A stretch of 64,000 nucleotides of DNA from Sinosporangium album (lineage in GTDB: Bacteria > Actinomycetota > Actinomycetes > Streptosporangiales > Streptosporangiaceae): NCBI RefSeq assembly GCF_900100605.1, contig NZ_FNCN01000003.1, positions 1 through 64,000 of the forward strand. The letters run 5' to 3'. The position numbers were made by a program, and so were the translations under genes. The notes below the pieces were generated by a model that saw nothing but the letters and a program-made list of their open reading frames with translations, made no database searches and was not told the DNA's origin. Of the stretch, positions 42,542 through 51,519 are shown piece after piece (positions within the stretch are counted from its first letter, which is position 1; each line of letters opens with the position of its first letter).

Positions 42542-42650
42542 TCAGGCCAGGATGCGCAGAGGATCGTGGAGCAGGCCGAGGAACTCCCGCATCCACAGCG
42601 CGGCGACCACCCCGTCGACGGGCCGGTGGTCCATCGACGACGCCGTCCGC
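42542..42650 (-). pseudogene. C-terminal fragment of a 2-oxoacid dehydrogenase E2 acyltransferase-like gene
   Basis: The minus strand reads RTASSMDHRPVDGVVAALWM, REFLGLLHDPLRILA, stop. SMDHRPVDG is the catalytic DHRxxDG motif of dihydrolipoamide acyltransferases, and the remaining ~25 residues match the enzyme's end. The other ~90% is missing. Confidence 0.75.
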
Positions 42651-42658
42651 GCCCTACC

Positions 42659-42714
42659 GCAATCGATTGCAATACCAGAAGGAATAACCTCATAATGTTC
42701 ATGCAATCGAGTGC
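42659..42714. promoter_or_regulatory. Two LacI-type operators before the transporter/lacI operon
   Basis: GCAATCGATTGC (42659-42670) is a perfect 12-bp palindrome with a central CG. GCAATCGAGTGC (42703-42714) differs at one base. Both match LacI-family sites. They lie 61-116 bases before the GTG at 42775. Confidence 0.8.
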
Positions 42715-42774
42715 GGTTTCTATGTCACAGGTGAGGGTCGCAGGTGTACTGCGAGCGGATTGGGGTGTAAGGCT

Positions 42775-43155
42775 GTGACCACGAAGGTGGTAGTCGGGGT
42801 GTTCAGCCCCTCAGTGTTAGCGAGGGTCGTCAGGCGCCTCGGACTGTTCGCCGACCAGGGGCTCGACATCGTCGAGCAGCCGGTCGCCTCGTCGAGCGCG
42901 CAGTTCCGGGCGCTGCTCGACGGCGACCTCGACATGGCGCTCACCAGCCCCGACAACGTGCTCGCCTACCGTTCCGCGCCGGACAACCCCCTGGGGGAGA
43001 CCGCCGACCTGCGCACCGACCTCGACGCCATGAGGACCGTCGTACAGCTCAGGCGGAAGTACACCTCCCCGCCGATCGGCGGGCCGGACCCGCTCGCCTC
43101 CGCGCTCGATCCCCTGGACAAGCTCATCGACCCGCGCATGACGGAGGCCGCATGA
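42775..43155 (+). CDS. Internally deleted ABC-type substrate-binding protein (NMT1/THI5-like)
   Basis: This 126-aa protein joins a family-typical beginning (VVVGVFSPSVLARVVRRLGL, FADQGLDIVEQPVASSSAQF, DLDMALTSPDNVLAYR; residues 4-67) to a typical end (LRTDLDAMRTVVQLRRKYTS, PLDKLIDPRM). The ~180-200 central residues expected in this family are missing without loss of frame, and no signal peptide is present. It may be a remnant kept because its ATGA overlap couples translation of the following MFS gene. The GTG at 42775 is 61 bases after the nearest LacI operator. Confidence 0.72.
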   Translation: MTTKVVVGVFSPSVLARVVRRLGLFADQGLDIVEQPVASSSAQFRALLDGDLDMALTSPDNVLAYRSAPDNPLGETADLRTDLDAMRTVVQLRRKYTSPPIGGPDPLASALDPLDKLIDPRMTEAA

Positions 43156-44333
43156 CCGGCCCCGCTCCGGCGCCGGCGGGTTCGCCGTGGCTGCTGCAGG
43201 CCGCCGCCGCGACGTCCACGCTGGACAGGTTCGTCATGCCGCCGATGCTCATCGCCATGGCGGTCGACCTCGGCGAACCGCTGTCCGCGGTCGTCGCCGC
43301 GGCCAGCGCGTACTTCCTCGCCTATGGCCTGATGCAGCCCGTGTGGGGGATGATCTCCGACAAGCTCGGCCTGGTCAGGACGATGCGGATCTCCCTCGTC
43401 CTCTCCGCGCTCGCCACCACGGTCGCGGCCTTCACCGAATCCGCGATGGGCCTCGGCATCGCCCGCGGCCTGGCGGGGGCCTGCTTCAGCGCCGCCGTAC
43501 CGGCCGGGCTGATCTATATCGGCGACACCGTGGGCGTGGACCGCCGGCAGCGCGAGATCGCCTCCTTTATGGCGGCCGTCGCCGCGGGTACGGCACTGGC
43601 CTCGGTCGTCGGCGGGCTTCTCGCCCAGGTGAACGGCTGGCGCGCGGCGTTCATCGCCACCGGCCTCATCACCGCCGCCGTCGCCGCGGCCCTCGGCCGG
43701 GTGCCCAGCCCGCCGCGCGTCCGGGCGGACCAGGGCGTCATCGCTCCGATGATCGCCGTCCTGCGATCCGGCTCGGCGAGGCTCATCCTTCTGCTGGCGT
43801 TCACCGAGGGGGTGGTGCTGCTCGGCGTGCTCACCCTGCTGCCCTCCGCCGTGGAGGCGGCGGGCGCGAGCGCGTCCGTCGCAGGGGCCGTCACCGCGGT
43901 GTACGGTGTTGCCGTGCTCGTGTTCGCGCGGGTCGCCGGCGCGCTGTCGCGCCGCCTCCACACCTCCCGGCTCATCGCCTTCGGGGCGCTCGCCGCGGTC
44001 GCGGCCTGCGGCCTCGCCACCCTGTCCCGCTCGCCCGTCGCGGCGGCGCTCGTGGCCTGCCTGCTCGGGCTCGCATGGGCTCTCATGCACTCGTCCCTGC
44101 AGACCTGGGCCACAGAGGTCCTGCCCGCGGCGCGGGCGACCGTCGTGTCGGCCTTCGCCGGAGCGCTCTTCCTCGGCAGCGCCGTGGCCGCCGCCCTGGT
44201 GGGAGAGTGGGCGGAGGCGGCGAGATTCACCGAGATCTTCGGCGTGGCGACCCTGATCGCCGTTCCCCTCGGCCTGATCGCCACGGTGGCACGCATGCGC
44301 TGGACGAGACCCGAAGGTGAGCCGGGCCGATGA
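43152..44333 (+). CDS. MFS transporter
   Basis: This 393-aa inner-membrane carrier has 12 predicted helices. Motif A-like WGMISDKLGLVRTMR lies after helix 2 (about residues 66-80), and a second-half repeat ARVAGALSRRLHTSR lies near 258-272. A charged loop PSPPRVRADQ (about 187-196) separates the halves. The substrate is unknown; the LacI regulator downstream and operators upstream suggest an inducible carbon source. The ATG overlaps the upstream stop (ATGA), and its own TGA overlaps the lacI start. Confidence 0.92.
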   Translation: MTGPAPAPAGSPWLLQAAAATSTLDRFVMPPMLIAMAVDLGEPLSAVVAAASAYFLAYGLMQPVWGMISDKLGLVRTMRISLVLSALATTVAAFTESAMGLGIARGLAGACFSAAVPAGLIYIGDTVGVDRRQREIASFMAAVAAGTALASVVGGLLAQVNGWRAAFIATGLITAAVAAALGRVPSPPRVRADQGVIAPMIAVLRSGSARLILLLAFTEGVVLLGVLTLLPSAVEAAGASASVAGAVTAVYGVAVLVFARVAGALSRRLHTSRLIAFGALAAVAACGLATLSRSPVAAALVACLLGLAWALMHSSLQTWATEVLPAARATVVSAFAGALFLGSAVAAALVGEWAEAARFTEIFGVATLIAVPLGLIATVARMRWTRPEGEPGR

Positions 44334-45427
44334 CGAAAGAGCAGCCGCCCCCGCGGCCCTCGGAGCAGCCGAAGCTCCGCGACGTGGCCAAGGCGGCCGG
44401 TGTCCACGCCGCCACGGCCTCCCGAGCCCTCAACCCCGACACCCGCGGCCTGGTCAACGCCGAGACCGCGCGCCGCGTGCTCAAGGTGGCGAAGGCGCTC
44501 GGATACCGCCCCAACCCCATCGCGCGCAGCCTCAAGACCGCGCGCACCCGCACGGTCGGGCTGGTCATCCCCGACCTCACCAACCCGCTCTTCCCGCCGA
44601 TCGTCCGCGGCATCGAAGAGGTTCTCGAAGCCGCGGGTTACAGCGCGTGGCTCACCAACACCGACGACGATCCGCGGCGGGAGCAGACCCTCATCGATTC
44701 GCTGCGCTCGCGCCAGGTCGAAGGGCTGATCGTCGCCACCGCGCGGCTCCGCCATCCGCTGCTGGAGAGCCTGCACCGGCAGGGCGTCAGGATGGTGCTG
44801 ATCAACCGGCGCACCCAGGAGCCGGACATCCCAAGCGTCACCGCCGACGACGCGGTCGGCACCGCGCTCGCGGTCAAGCACCTGGCCGGGCTCGGACACC
44901 GCAGGATCGCCCACCTCGCGGGCCCGCGGCACACGTCGACCGGTGTCATCCGGGCCAGCGCGTTCCGCCACGCGATCCGCGACCACGGCCTCGCCGACGA
45001 TCCCGAGCTGACCGTCGAGTGCGCGCAGTGGACCGAGGAGGAGGGCGCCCGCGCCATGTCCGGCCTGCTCGAACGGGGCGTGGAGTGCACGGCGGTCGTC
45101 GCCGGCAACGACCTCATCGCGCTCGGCTGCTACGACGCCTTCTCCCGGCACGGCCTGTCCTGCCCTGACGACGTCAGCGTCGTCGGCTTCAACGACATGC
45201 CCTTCCTCGACAAGCTCCGCCCGCCGCTGACCACCGTCGCGCTCCCGCACCACGACATCGGCGTGGAGGCCGCCCGCATGCTCCTCGAATGCATCGAGGA
45301 GCCGGAGCGGCACCCCCGCTCGGTGCTGCTGCCCGTGTCGCTGGCGGTGCGGGGTTCGACGGCTAGCCTCCGCGGTTCAACCGGAGCAGGAGCCACAGCA
45401 GGTAAGGCCCGCCGACCACGCCGGTGA
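44330..45427 (+). CDS. LacI family transcriptional regulator
   Basis: This 365-aa regulator has an N-terminal HTH (residues ~14-60; LRDVAKAAGVHAATASRALN with RRVLKVAKALGYRPNPIAR, the hinge helix) and a periplasmic-binding-like sensor (about 70-345; TVGLVIPDLTNPLFPPIVRG, VVGFNDMPFLDKLRPPLTTV). It probably binds the GCAA-N4-TTGC-type palindromes at 42659-42714 and perhaps 51520-51554. The ATG overlaps the MFS stop (ATGA). Its last ~22 residues (GSTASLRGSTGAG and so on) extend beyond the family's usual end and overlap the convergent siderophore permease by 65 bp. Confidence 0.93.
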   Translation: MTKEQPPPRPSEQPKLRDVAKAAGVHAATASRALNPDTRGLVNAETARRVLKVAKALGYRPNPIARSLKTARTRTVGLVIPDLTNPLFPPIVRGIEEVLEAAGYSAWLTNTDDDPRREQTLIDSLRSRQVEGLIVATARLRHPLLESLHRQGVRMVLINRRTQEPDIPSVTADDAVGTALAVKHLAGLGHRRIAHLAGPRHTSTGVIRASAFRHAIRDHGLADDPELTVECAQWTEEEGARAMSGLLERGVECTAVVAGNDLIALGCYDAFSRHGLSCPDDVSVVGFNDMPFLDKLRPPLTTVALPHHDIGVEAARMLLECIEEPERHPRSVLLPVSLAVRGSTASLRGSTGAGATAGKARRPRR

Positions 45428-46406
45428 CGACCCCCGCGGGCAGCAGCACGCCGGGCCAGGCGAACTGCGCCGCGAAGTCGGCGCCGAGCAGCAGCACCGC
45501 GCCGATGAGGGCCGAGGGCACCAGGGTGAGGGAGCCGGGGCCGGCGAGGCGCCGCGCGATCGGCGCGCTGACCAGCGCCACGAACGGCACCGGCCCCACC
45601 ACTGCGACCGCCGCCGACGCCAGCCCGACGGCGGCCGCGAGCAGCCACAGCCGGGAGCGCTCCACCGCCACCCCGAGCCCGGTGGCGGGTTCGTCGCCGA
45701 GTTCGAGGACGGACATGCGGCGTGCCAGGGCGAGGGCCGGGGGCAGCAGCAGTGCCGTACACACCGCCAACGGGATCAGCGTCGCCCAGTCGGCGCGGGC
45801 GAGGCTGCCGTTGAGCCAGACGAGGAGCTGCGTGGCCTCCAAGACGTCGGTGGTGGTGAGTAGGTAGGAGGAGATGCCCGCGGAGATCGCCGCCACGCCG
45901 ATGCCGACGAGGACGAGCCGCTGGCGCGAGCCCCGCCCCCGCCAGGCGATCACGTAGATCAGCGCCGCGCCGGCGAGCCCTCCCGCGAGCGCGAGTCCGG
46001 TGAGGGCGAGCCCGCTGAGCCCGAACACCATGAGCGCCAGCACGCCCGCCGCGCTGGCGCTGTGGGTGATGCCGATGATGTCGGGGCTCGCGAGCGGGTT
46101 GCGCATGGTCGACTGGAAGACCGCCCCCGCCAGGCCCAGGCACGCCCCGGCGAGCACGGCGGTGAGGATGCGCGGCAGCCGCAGTTCTATCACCACGAAC
46201 TGCGCGAAGGTGTCGGCCCGGCCCAGCACGACGTCGATCACCTCGGGAAGGGTGACGGACGCCTTGCCCAGGGTCAGCCCCAGCGCGGCGAGTCCGGCCA
46301 GCAGTACGGCACAGCCGGCCGAGACGGCCGAGGCCCGCCGTACGGCACGCCTGCGCTGCGCGCGCAGCGCCTGCACATGGGACGCCTTGGCGTGTGCGAT
46401 GTTCAC
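45363..46406 (-). CDS. FecCD-type iron-siderophore ABC permease (second subunit)
   Basis: This 347-aa inner-membrane permease has about ten helices. Family landmarks are LRLPRILTAVLAGACLGLAG (about 77-96), FQSTMRNPLASPDIIGITHS and GPVPFVALVSAPIARRLAG (about 260-278), the ATPase-contact loop. The GTG at 46406 overlaps the stop of the other permease (GTGA); a longer frame to 47294 is antisense-like noise. It is the last gene of the IdeR-boxed operon. No FepC-type ATPase gene follows in the window, so the ATPase must come from elsewhere. Confidence 0.94.
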   Translation of the reverse strand: MNIAHAKASHVQALRAQRRRAVRRASAVSAGCAVLLAGLAALGLTLGKASVTLPEVIDVVLGRADTFAQFVVIELRLPRILTAVLAGACLGLAGAVFQSTMRNPLASPDIIGITHSASAAGVLALMVFGLSGLALTGLALAGGLAGAALIYVIAWRGRGSRQRLVLVGIGVAAISAGISSYLLTTTDVLEATQLLVWLNGSLARADWATLIPLAVCTALLLPPALALARRMSVLELGDEPATGLGVAVERSRLWLLAAAVGLASAAVAVVGPVPFVALVSAPIARRLAGPGSLTLVPSALIGAVLLLGADFAAQFAWPGVLLPAGVVTGVVGGPYLLWLLLRLNRGG

Positions 46407-47473
46407 AGGCTCACCGCCTTGCGCGGTCGGATGAGGGCGATGAACAGCGGCGCTCCCACGAGGGCCGCGATGACGCCGACCTGCAGCTCGCCCGGGCGGG
46501 AGACGACCCGGCCGATCACGTCGCAGACCAGCAGCAGGGAAGGTGCCGTGACGGCGCACAGCGGCAGCAAGGCCCGGTGGTCGGGCCCCACGTAGTGGCG
46601 TACGGCGTGCGGCACGATCAGTCCGATGAACCCGATGGGGCCCACCGCCGCGGTCGCGCCGCCGCAGAGCAGCACGATGCAGACCGCCGCGAGCGCGCGG
46701 GTGAGTCCGACCCGCTGCCCGAGGCCGCGGGCGACGTCCTCGCCGAGGGCCAGCCCGTTCAACGCGCGGCTGATGGCCAGCGCCAGCAGCAGTCCTGCGG
46801 CGATGCTCGGCAGGGTCCGCCACAGGATGTCGAGGTCGCGTGCCGCGAGCGAGCCGACCTGCCAGAAGCGCATGGAGTCGAGCGCCGTCCGGTTGGTGAG
46901 CAGCACCGCGCTCACCAGGGAGGTGAGCACGGCGGTGACGGCGGCGCCCGCCAGGGCGAGTTTGACGGGTGTGCTGCCTTCGCGTCCCCGGCTGCCGATG
47001 GCGTACACCAGTACGGAGGCGGCTGCGGCCCCGGCGAACGCGAACCACACGTAGCCGCCGGCGTCGGTGACGTTGAAGACGGTGATGCCGATCACCACCG
47101 CCAGCGAGGCCCCCGAGTTCACCCCGAGCAGTCCGGGCTCGGCGATCGGGTTGCGGGTGAGCCCCTGCATCACCGCGCCCGCCACGGCGAAGGCGGCCCC
47201 GGCGGCCAGGCCGACGAGGGTGCGCGGCAGGCGCTTCTCGACGATCACCAGATGGTCGGGGTTGTCGGCGTTGTAGTTCGTCAGCGCCTCCCACACCGTG
47301 GACAGCGGCAGCGCGTTGGCACCGACGGCGAGGCTGAGGGCGCTCGCGACGGCGAGGACGGCGACGGACAGGACAAGCCAGAGCAGCACGCGGCGCATGC
47401 CGCCAGCCGGGCCCGGACGTTTGGTGGTCGTCGTCGGGCCCGGCCGGGCGTCGGCCGCCTGAGGCGGGGTCAT
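46403..47473 (-). CDS. FecCD-type iron-siderophore ABC permease (first subunit)
   Basis: This 356-aa inner-membrane permease has a ~27-residue hydrophilic leader and about ten helices. Signatures are EKRLPRTLVGLAAGAAFAVA, GLTRNPIAEPGLLGVNSGAS and GPIGFIGLIVPHAVRHYVG. The start is uncertain: the ATG at 47473, 18 bases after the binding-protein stop, has no clear RBS, and an ATG at 47398 (MRRVLLWL) would remove the leader. It forms the channel with the second permease. Confidence 0.92.
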   Translation of the reverse strand: MTPPQAADARPGPTTTTKRPGPAGGMRRVLLWLVLSVAVLAVASALSLAVGANALPLSTVWEALTNYNADNPDHLVIVEKRLPRTLVGLAAGAAFAVAGAVMQGLTRNPIAEPGLLGVNSGASLAVVIGITVFNVTDAGGYVWFAFAGAAAASVLVYAIGSRGREGSTPVKLALAGAAVTAVLTSLVSAVLLTNRTALDSMRFWQVGSLAARDLDILWRTLPSIAAGLLLALAISRALNGLALGEDVARGLGQRVGLTRALAAVCIVLLCGGATAAVGPIGFIGLIVPHAVRHYVGPDHRALLPLCAVTAPSLLLVCDVIGRVVSRPGELQVGVIAALVGAPLFIALIRPRKAVSL

Positions 47474-47490
47474 AGGGGGGGCCGGGGGGA

Positions 47491-48564
47491 TCAGCCGCCG
47501 ACCTTCGTGGCCACGGCGGCGAGTTGCGGCACGTACTGGTCGAGCATCCACGGGATGGACAGCACGGTCGGCGCGCTGCTCGCCATGACGAAGGACTCGC
47601 CGACGATGGGGGCGAAGCGCTTCTCCTTGACGGCCGGCAGGGCCGCGATCACCGGGTCGGCCACGAAGGTGTCGACGTCCTTCTGGGTGGCGAAGTACAT
47701 GACGAGCACGTCAGTTTTGATCTTGCTGACGTTCTCGTAGCTGATGGAGTAGAAGTACGAGCCCGCTTTCGGGTCGGCGTCGAGTTCCTTGACGCTGGGG
47801 CTCTCGGTCATGCCAAGCTGCACGAGCAGCTCGACGCGGGGGTCGCTGCCGCGGTAGATCGTGAACTGGTCGTTGGCGTTCACCGCGCCGTAGACGAATG
47901 ACCTGCCCTTGAGGTCGGGGTTGTCCGTGCCGAGCTTGGCGATGTGGGCGTCGGCCTTCTCGCGGAGCGCCGTGGCCTCCGCCGACAGGCCGAGCGCCTT
48001 GCCGACGATCTCGATCTGCTGCTGCCACGACGTCGCCCAGGGCTTGTCGGGGTACGACACGGTCGGGGCGACCTTGTTGAGTTTGTCGTGCTCCTCCTTC
48101 GTGAGCCCCGAGTACGGCGCCAGGATGACGTCCGGCTTCGCCTCGATGATCTCCTCGATGGGTACCTCGCCCGAGTCGGAGGACGGGAGCAGCGCGGGCG
48201 GCGTGCCGCCGAGCTCCTTCAGCTTGGCGGCGTTCCACGGGAGGATCCCCTGGGCGTCGCCGCCGTACGCGTAGGTCGGCATCGCGACGGGCACCACGCC
48301 GAGCGCGAGCACCGCGTCCTGCGTCGACCAGCCCCATGTCACGACCCGCTGCGGCTTCTGCTGGATGGTCACGTCGCCGTGGGCGGTCGGGATGGTGACG
48401 GGGAAGGCGTCTGCGGCCGGGGCCGCCGAGGAGGCGGCGGGGGCGGCGGACGCGCCGGTCGGTGCGTTCGTCGTGGTGCCGGAGCACGCCGCCAGCGCCA
48501 GCGAGGCGAGGGCGGCGACGGCCGTGAACGCGATCCGGGAACGCGATCGGGCGGCAGCGAGCAT
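47491..48564 (-). CDS. Iron-siderophore ABC transporter substrate-binding lipoprotein
   Basis: This 357-aa lipoprotein has signal RIAFTAVAALASLALAAC with lipobox LALAAC (Cys about 27), followed by a Thr/Ala/Pro linker. The TroA/FecB-type binding fold shows RVVTWGWSTQDAVLALGVVP (about 74-93), EEIIEAKPDVILAPYSGL (about 137-154) and LSIPWMLDQYVPQLA at the end. It delivers ferric siderophore to the two FecCD permeases. An IdeR box lies 27-45 bases upstream, so iron represses the operon. Confidence 0.95.
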   Translation of the reverse strand: MLAAARSRSRIAFTAVAALASLALAACSGTTTNAPTGASAAPAASSAAPAADAFPVTIPTAHGDVTIQQKPQRVVTWGWSTQDAVLALGVVPVAMPTYAYGGDAQGILPWNAAKLKELGGTPPALLPSSDSGEVPIEEIIEAKPDVILAPYSGLTKEEHDKLNKVAPTVSYPDKPWATSWQQQIEIVGKALGLSAEATALREKADAHIAKLGTDNPDLKGRSFVYGAVNANDQFTIYRGSDPRVELLVQLGMTESPSVKELDADPKAGSYFYSISYENVSKIKTDVLVMYFATQKDVDTFVADPVIAALPAVKEKRFAPIVGESFVMASSAPTVLSIPWMLDQYVPQLAAVATKVGG

Positions 48565-48590
48565 GGGGGTCTCCGAAAGAAGTGCTGAGG

Positions 48591-48609
48591 TAAGGCGAGG
48601 CTTACCTTA
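48591..48609 (-). promoter_or_regulatory. IdeR/DmdR iron box of the siderophore importer
   Basis: TAAGGCGAGGCTTACCTTA fits the IdeR consensus inverted repeat (TNAGGNNAGNCTNACCTNA) and lies just upstream of the binding-protein gene. Iron-loaded IdeR should repress here. Confidence 0.9.
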
Positions 48610-48773
48610 CAGTTGCGTGAATATTGAATCACCCTCGGGTGGGCGTCCCGGCCCGCGGGTCCTCCGGTCAAGCCGCGCGAGATCACCATGCGACCGGACA
48701 GGGGTGATCGTCTACCGGCAAAGAGTGGCGCGACGCCGAAGCGGTGGCGGGGCGGCGCACGTGGCCGGGTGGT

Positions 48774-48790
48774 ACACCTGCCTCAGGTGT
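48774..48790. promoter_or_regulatory. Inverted repeat before ctaD
   Basis: ACACCTG-CCT-CAGGTGT is a perfect 7-bp inverted repeat 47 bases upstream of the ctaD start. It is a candidate operator for an unknown regulator. The rest of the 228-bp spacer from the IdeR box to ctaD holds no gene. Confidence 0.5.
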
Positions 48791-48836
48791 TGGCCGCGCG
48801 GAGTCCCCCCGCTCTGGCGAGAGGGCGGAGAGAGAT

Positions 48837-50483
48837 GTGACGACTCCACAGGGCGGCGAACCGCTGACGTCGGCCGCGGCTCCGGTTCGGGCCAGTCGCA
48901 GGGGCACCCTGGCCGTCGCGTGGCTGTCGACGACCGATCACAAGGTGATCGGCTACATGTACCTGATCGCCTCGTTCGCCTTCTTCCTGGCCGCCGGAGT
49001 GATGGCGCTGATCATCCGCGCCGAGCTGGTGCAGCCGGGTCTGCAGTTCGTGAGCCATCGCGTCTTCAACGAGATGTTCACCATGCACGGCACGATCATG
49101 ATGCTGCTGTTCGCCACTCCGCTGTTCGCCGGCTTCACCAATGTGATCATGCCGCTCCAGATCGGCTCGCCCGACGTCGCCTTCCCCCGGCTCAACGCGG
49201 CGAGCCTCTGGCTGTTCCTGTTCGGCGGGCTGATCACCGTGGGCGGTTTCTTCACCGCGCAGGGCGCCGCCGACTTCGGCTGGTTCTCCTACACCCCCCT
49301 GTCCAGGGGGAACTTCACGCCCTCGGTCGGAGGCGACCTGTGGATCATGGGGCTGGTCATGACCGGCCTCGGCACCATCCTCGGCAGCGTCAACTTCATC
49401 ACGACCATCATCTGCCTGCGCGCCCCCGGCATGACCATGTTCCGCATGCCGATCTTCTGCTGGAACGTGCTGCTGACCAGCATGCTCGTGCTGCTGGCCT
49501 TCCCCGTGCTGGCCGCGGCCCTGCTCGCCCTTGAGGCCGACCGGAAGCTCGGCACCCACATCTACGACCCGGCCACCGGCGGCCCGCTGCTCTGGCAGCA
49601 CCTGTTCTGGTTCTTCGGGCACCCCGAGGTCTACATCATCGCCCTGCCGTTCTTCGGCATCGTCACCGAGGTGATCCCGGTGTTCAGCCGCAAGCCGCTG
49701 TTCGGCTACATCGGCCTGGTGGGGGCGACGATCGCCATCGCCGGCCTGTCGATGGCGGTGTGGGCCCACCACATGTTCGCCACCGGGCATGTGCTCCTGC
49801 CGTTCTTCTCCGTCATGACGTTCCTCATCGCCGTGCCGACCGGCGTGAAGTTCTTCAACTGGATCGGCACGATGTGGCGAGGGCACCTGAGTTTCGAGCC
49901 GCCGATGCTGTTCGCGGTGGGCTTCCTCGTCACCTTCCTGCTCGGCGGGCTCACCGGCGTCATCCTGGCCTCCCCTCCGCTCGACTTCCACATCACCGAC
50001 ACCTACTTCGTCGTCGCCCACTTCCACTACGTGGTGTTCGGCACCGTGGTGTTCGCGATGTTCGCCGGCTTCTACTTCTGGTGGCCGAAGATGACCGGCA
50101 AGATGCTCGGGAGGACACTGGGGCGGTGGCACTTCTGGATGCTGTTCATCGGCTTCCACGGCACCTTCCTGGTCCACCACTGGCTCGGCGTCATCGGCAT
50201 GCCGAGGAGATACGCCGACTACAGCCCCTACGACGGCTTCACCACGCTGCACGTGATCTCATCGGCCGGCGCCCTGCTGCTCGGCCTGTCCACGCTGCCC
50301 TTCCTCTACAACGTGTGGCACACCACGCGCTTCGGTGAGCGGGTCACCGTGGATGACCCCTGGGGCTTCGGCAACTCCCTGGAGTGGGCCACGTCATGCC
50401 CGCCACCCCGGCATAACTTCACCAGCATTCCGCGCATCCGCTCGGAAAGGCCGGCCTTTGATCTGCACTATCCGCCCGCCTGA
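48837..50483 (+). CDS. ctaD: Cytochrome c oxidase subunit I (orphan copy)
   Basis: This 548-aa catalytic subunit of the aa3-type terminal oxidase reduces O2 and pumps protons. It has about 12 helices. Ligands are visible: low-spin haem His in [11 protein letters not shown], the Cu-B His and cross-linked Tyr in FFGHPEVYI, the HH pair in [12 protein letters not shown], and the haem a3 and a histidines in [12 protein letters not shown]. The GTG at 48837 (residues VTTPQGGEP) has a GGAG-like RBS; a longer frame to 48744 is not used. CtaC, CtaE and CtaF are absent here, so this is a separated paralogue beside iron-uptake genes. Confidence 0.96.
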   Translation: MTTPQGGEPLTSAAAPVRASRRGTLAVAWLSTTDHKVIGYMYLIASFAFFLAAGVMALIIRAELVQPGLQFVSHRVFNEMFTMHGTIMMLLFATPLFAGFTNVIMPLQIGSPDVAFPRLNAASLWLFLFGGLITVGGFFTAQGAADFGWFSYTPLSRGNFTPSVGGDLWIMGLVMTGLGTILGSVNFITTIICLRAPGMTMFRMPIFCWNVLLTSMLVLLAFPVLAAALLALEADRKLGTHIYDPATGGPLLWQHLFWFFGHPEVYIIALPFFGIVTEVIPVFSRKPLFGYIGLVGATIAIAGLSMAVWAHHMFATGHVLLPFFSVMTFLIAVPTGVKFFNWIGTMWRGHLSFEPPMLFAVGFLVTFLLGGLTGVILASPPLDFHITDTYFVVAHFHYVVFGTVVFAMFAGFYFWWPKMTGKMLGRTLGRWHFWMLFIGFHGTFLVHHWLGVIGMPRRYADYSPYDGFTTLHVISSAGALLLGLSTLPFLYNVWHTTRFGERVTVDDPWGFGNSLEWATSCPPPRHNFTSIPRIRSERPAFDLHYPPA

Positions 50484-50485
50484 CG

Positions 50486-50522
50486 GCGGCTCCCGCCGCC
50501 CGAGCGGGGCGGCGGGAGCCGC
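50486..50522. terminator. Bidirectional terminator hairpin
   Basis: A perfect 16-bp stem (GCGGCTCCCGCCGCCC with GGGCGGCGGGAGCCGC) and a five-base loop lie between the convergent ctaD and oxidoreductase genes. Confidence 0.88.
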
Positions 50523-50526
50523 GAGG

Positions 50527-51507
50527 TCAGGACGCGGCGTTCCCCTCGGCTTTCCCCGCGGCGGTGCCGAGGCCGTCGTCCACCGCCACGTCCTCGGACG
50601 CCAGGGTGATGCCCGACGCGGCGGCCTGCAGGTCGAGCAGGATGGCGAAGTCCTCGTCGACACGGCCGGTGCCCACGCTCGCCTGCACGCACTGGGCGGT
50701 GGCCGCGACGACCGGCATCGGCACGTCGAGCTGCCGCGCGGCGGCGAGGCCCAGGTCGAAGTCCTTGCGCAGCAGGATCGGGGTGAACGTCGGGGTGTAG
50801 TCCAGGTTCACGAACGCGGGCGACTTGTAGCGCGTGAACACCGACCCCATGACGCTGTTGTTGAGGAATTCGAGGAAGGCGTGCCGGGGCACGCCGCCCT
50901 TCTCGGCCAGCACGGTGATCTCCGCCAGCGTCTGTGTGACCACGCCCAGCATCAGGTTGTGGGCGATCTTGACCAGCCTCGCCACCTCGCCCTCGCCGAC
51001 GTACGTCACCGACTTGCCGAGTCGCTCCAGCAGGTGGACCACCTCGTCATAGGTCTCCTTCGGTCCGGACACCACCAGGCTGAGCCCGCCGACCTTGGCG
51101 ACCTTGCCGTTGCCGCTGACGGGCGCGGCCAGGTAGCCCACGCCCAGTTCCTCGCACACCTGCCGTACCTTGGCCGACGACTCGGCGGACACCGTCGAGC
51201 AGTCCACGACCACGCGCGGCACCTGCGCGGGGTCGGCGAGCAAGCCGTCCTCACCCAGGAGTACGTGCTCCAGGTCGGCCGAGGCGGACACCATCGTGAA
51301 CACCACGTCCATGCCGCGCAGGTCGGCGATGGCCGCGCACAGGGAGGCGCCGTACTCCTTCAGCGGCTCGGCCTTGGCCAGGGTGCGGTTCCAGGCGGTG
51401 AGGTCCACATTCGCCTGGGCGAGCAGGGACGCCATCGACAGGCCCATGCGGCCGGTTCCGATCCAGCCGACGCGGAGCCCGGGGCCGTTCGTGGTGGGGA
51501 TGCTCAT
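50527..51507 (-). CDS. NAD(P)-dependent oxidoreductase, 3-hydroxyisobutyrate/6-phosphogluconate dehydrogenase-like
   Basis: This 326-aa beta-hydroxyacid dehydrogenase has an N-terminal Rossmann fold with VGWIGTGRMGLSMASLL (about 13-29), substrate motif APVSGNGKVAKVGGLSLVVSG split over residues ~125-145, and catalytic Lys in LVKIAHNLMLG (about 174-184). The substrate is an unknown 3-hydroxy acid. The ATG at 51507 lies 13 bases from a LacI-type operator; an extended frame to 51648 crosses both operators and is rejected. It is likely derepressed by the same sugar-like signal as the LacI/MFS operon. Confidence 0.92.
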   Translation of the reverse strand: MSIPTTNGPGLRVGWIGTGRMGLSMASLLAQANVDLTAWNRTLAKAEPLKEYGASLCAAIADLRGMDVVFTMVSASADLEHVLLGEDGLLADPAQVPRVVVDCSTVSAESSAKVRQVCEELGVGYLAAPVSGNGKVAKVGGLSLVVSGPKETYDEVVHLLERLGKSVTYVGEGEVARLVKIAHNLMLGVVTQTLAEITVLAEKGGVPRHAFLEFLNNSVMGSVFTRYKSPAFVNLDYTPTFTPILLRKDFDLGLAAARQLDVPMPVVAATAQCVQASVGTGRVDEDFAILLDLQAAASGITLASEDVAVDDGLGTAAGKAEGNAAS

Positions 51508-51519
51508 CTCACTGCCTTT

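Noticed and set aside
48783-50252. 489-codon minus frame opposite ctaD
   Set aside because: Glu/His/Gln-rich shadow; the plus strand carries all haem ligands of subunit I.
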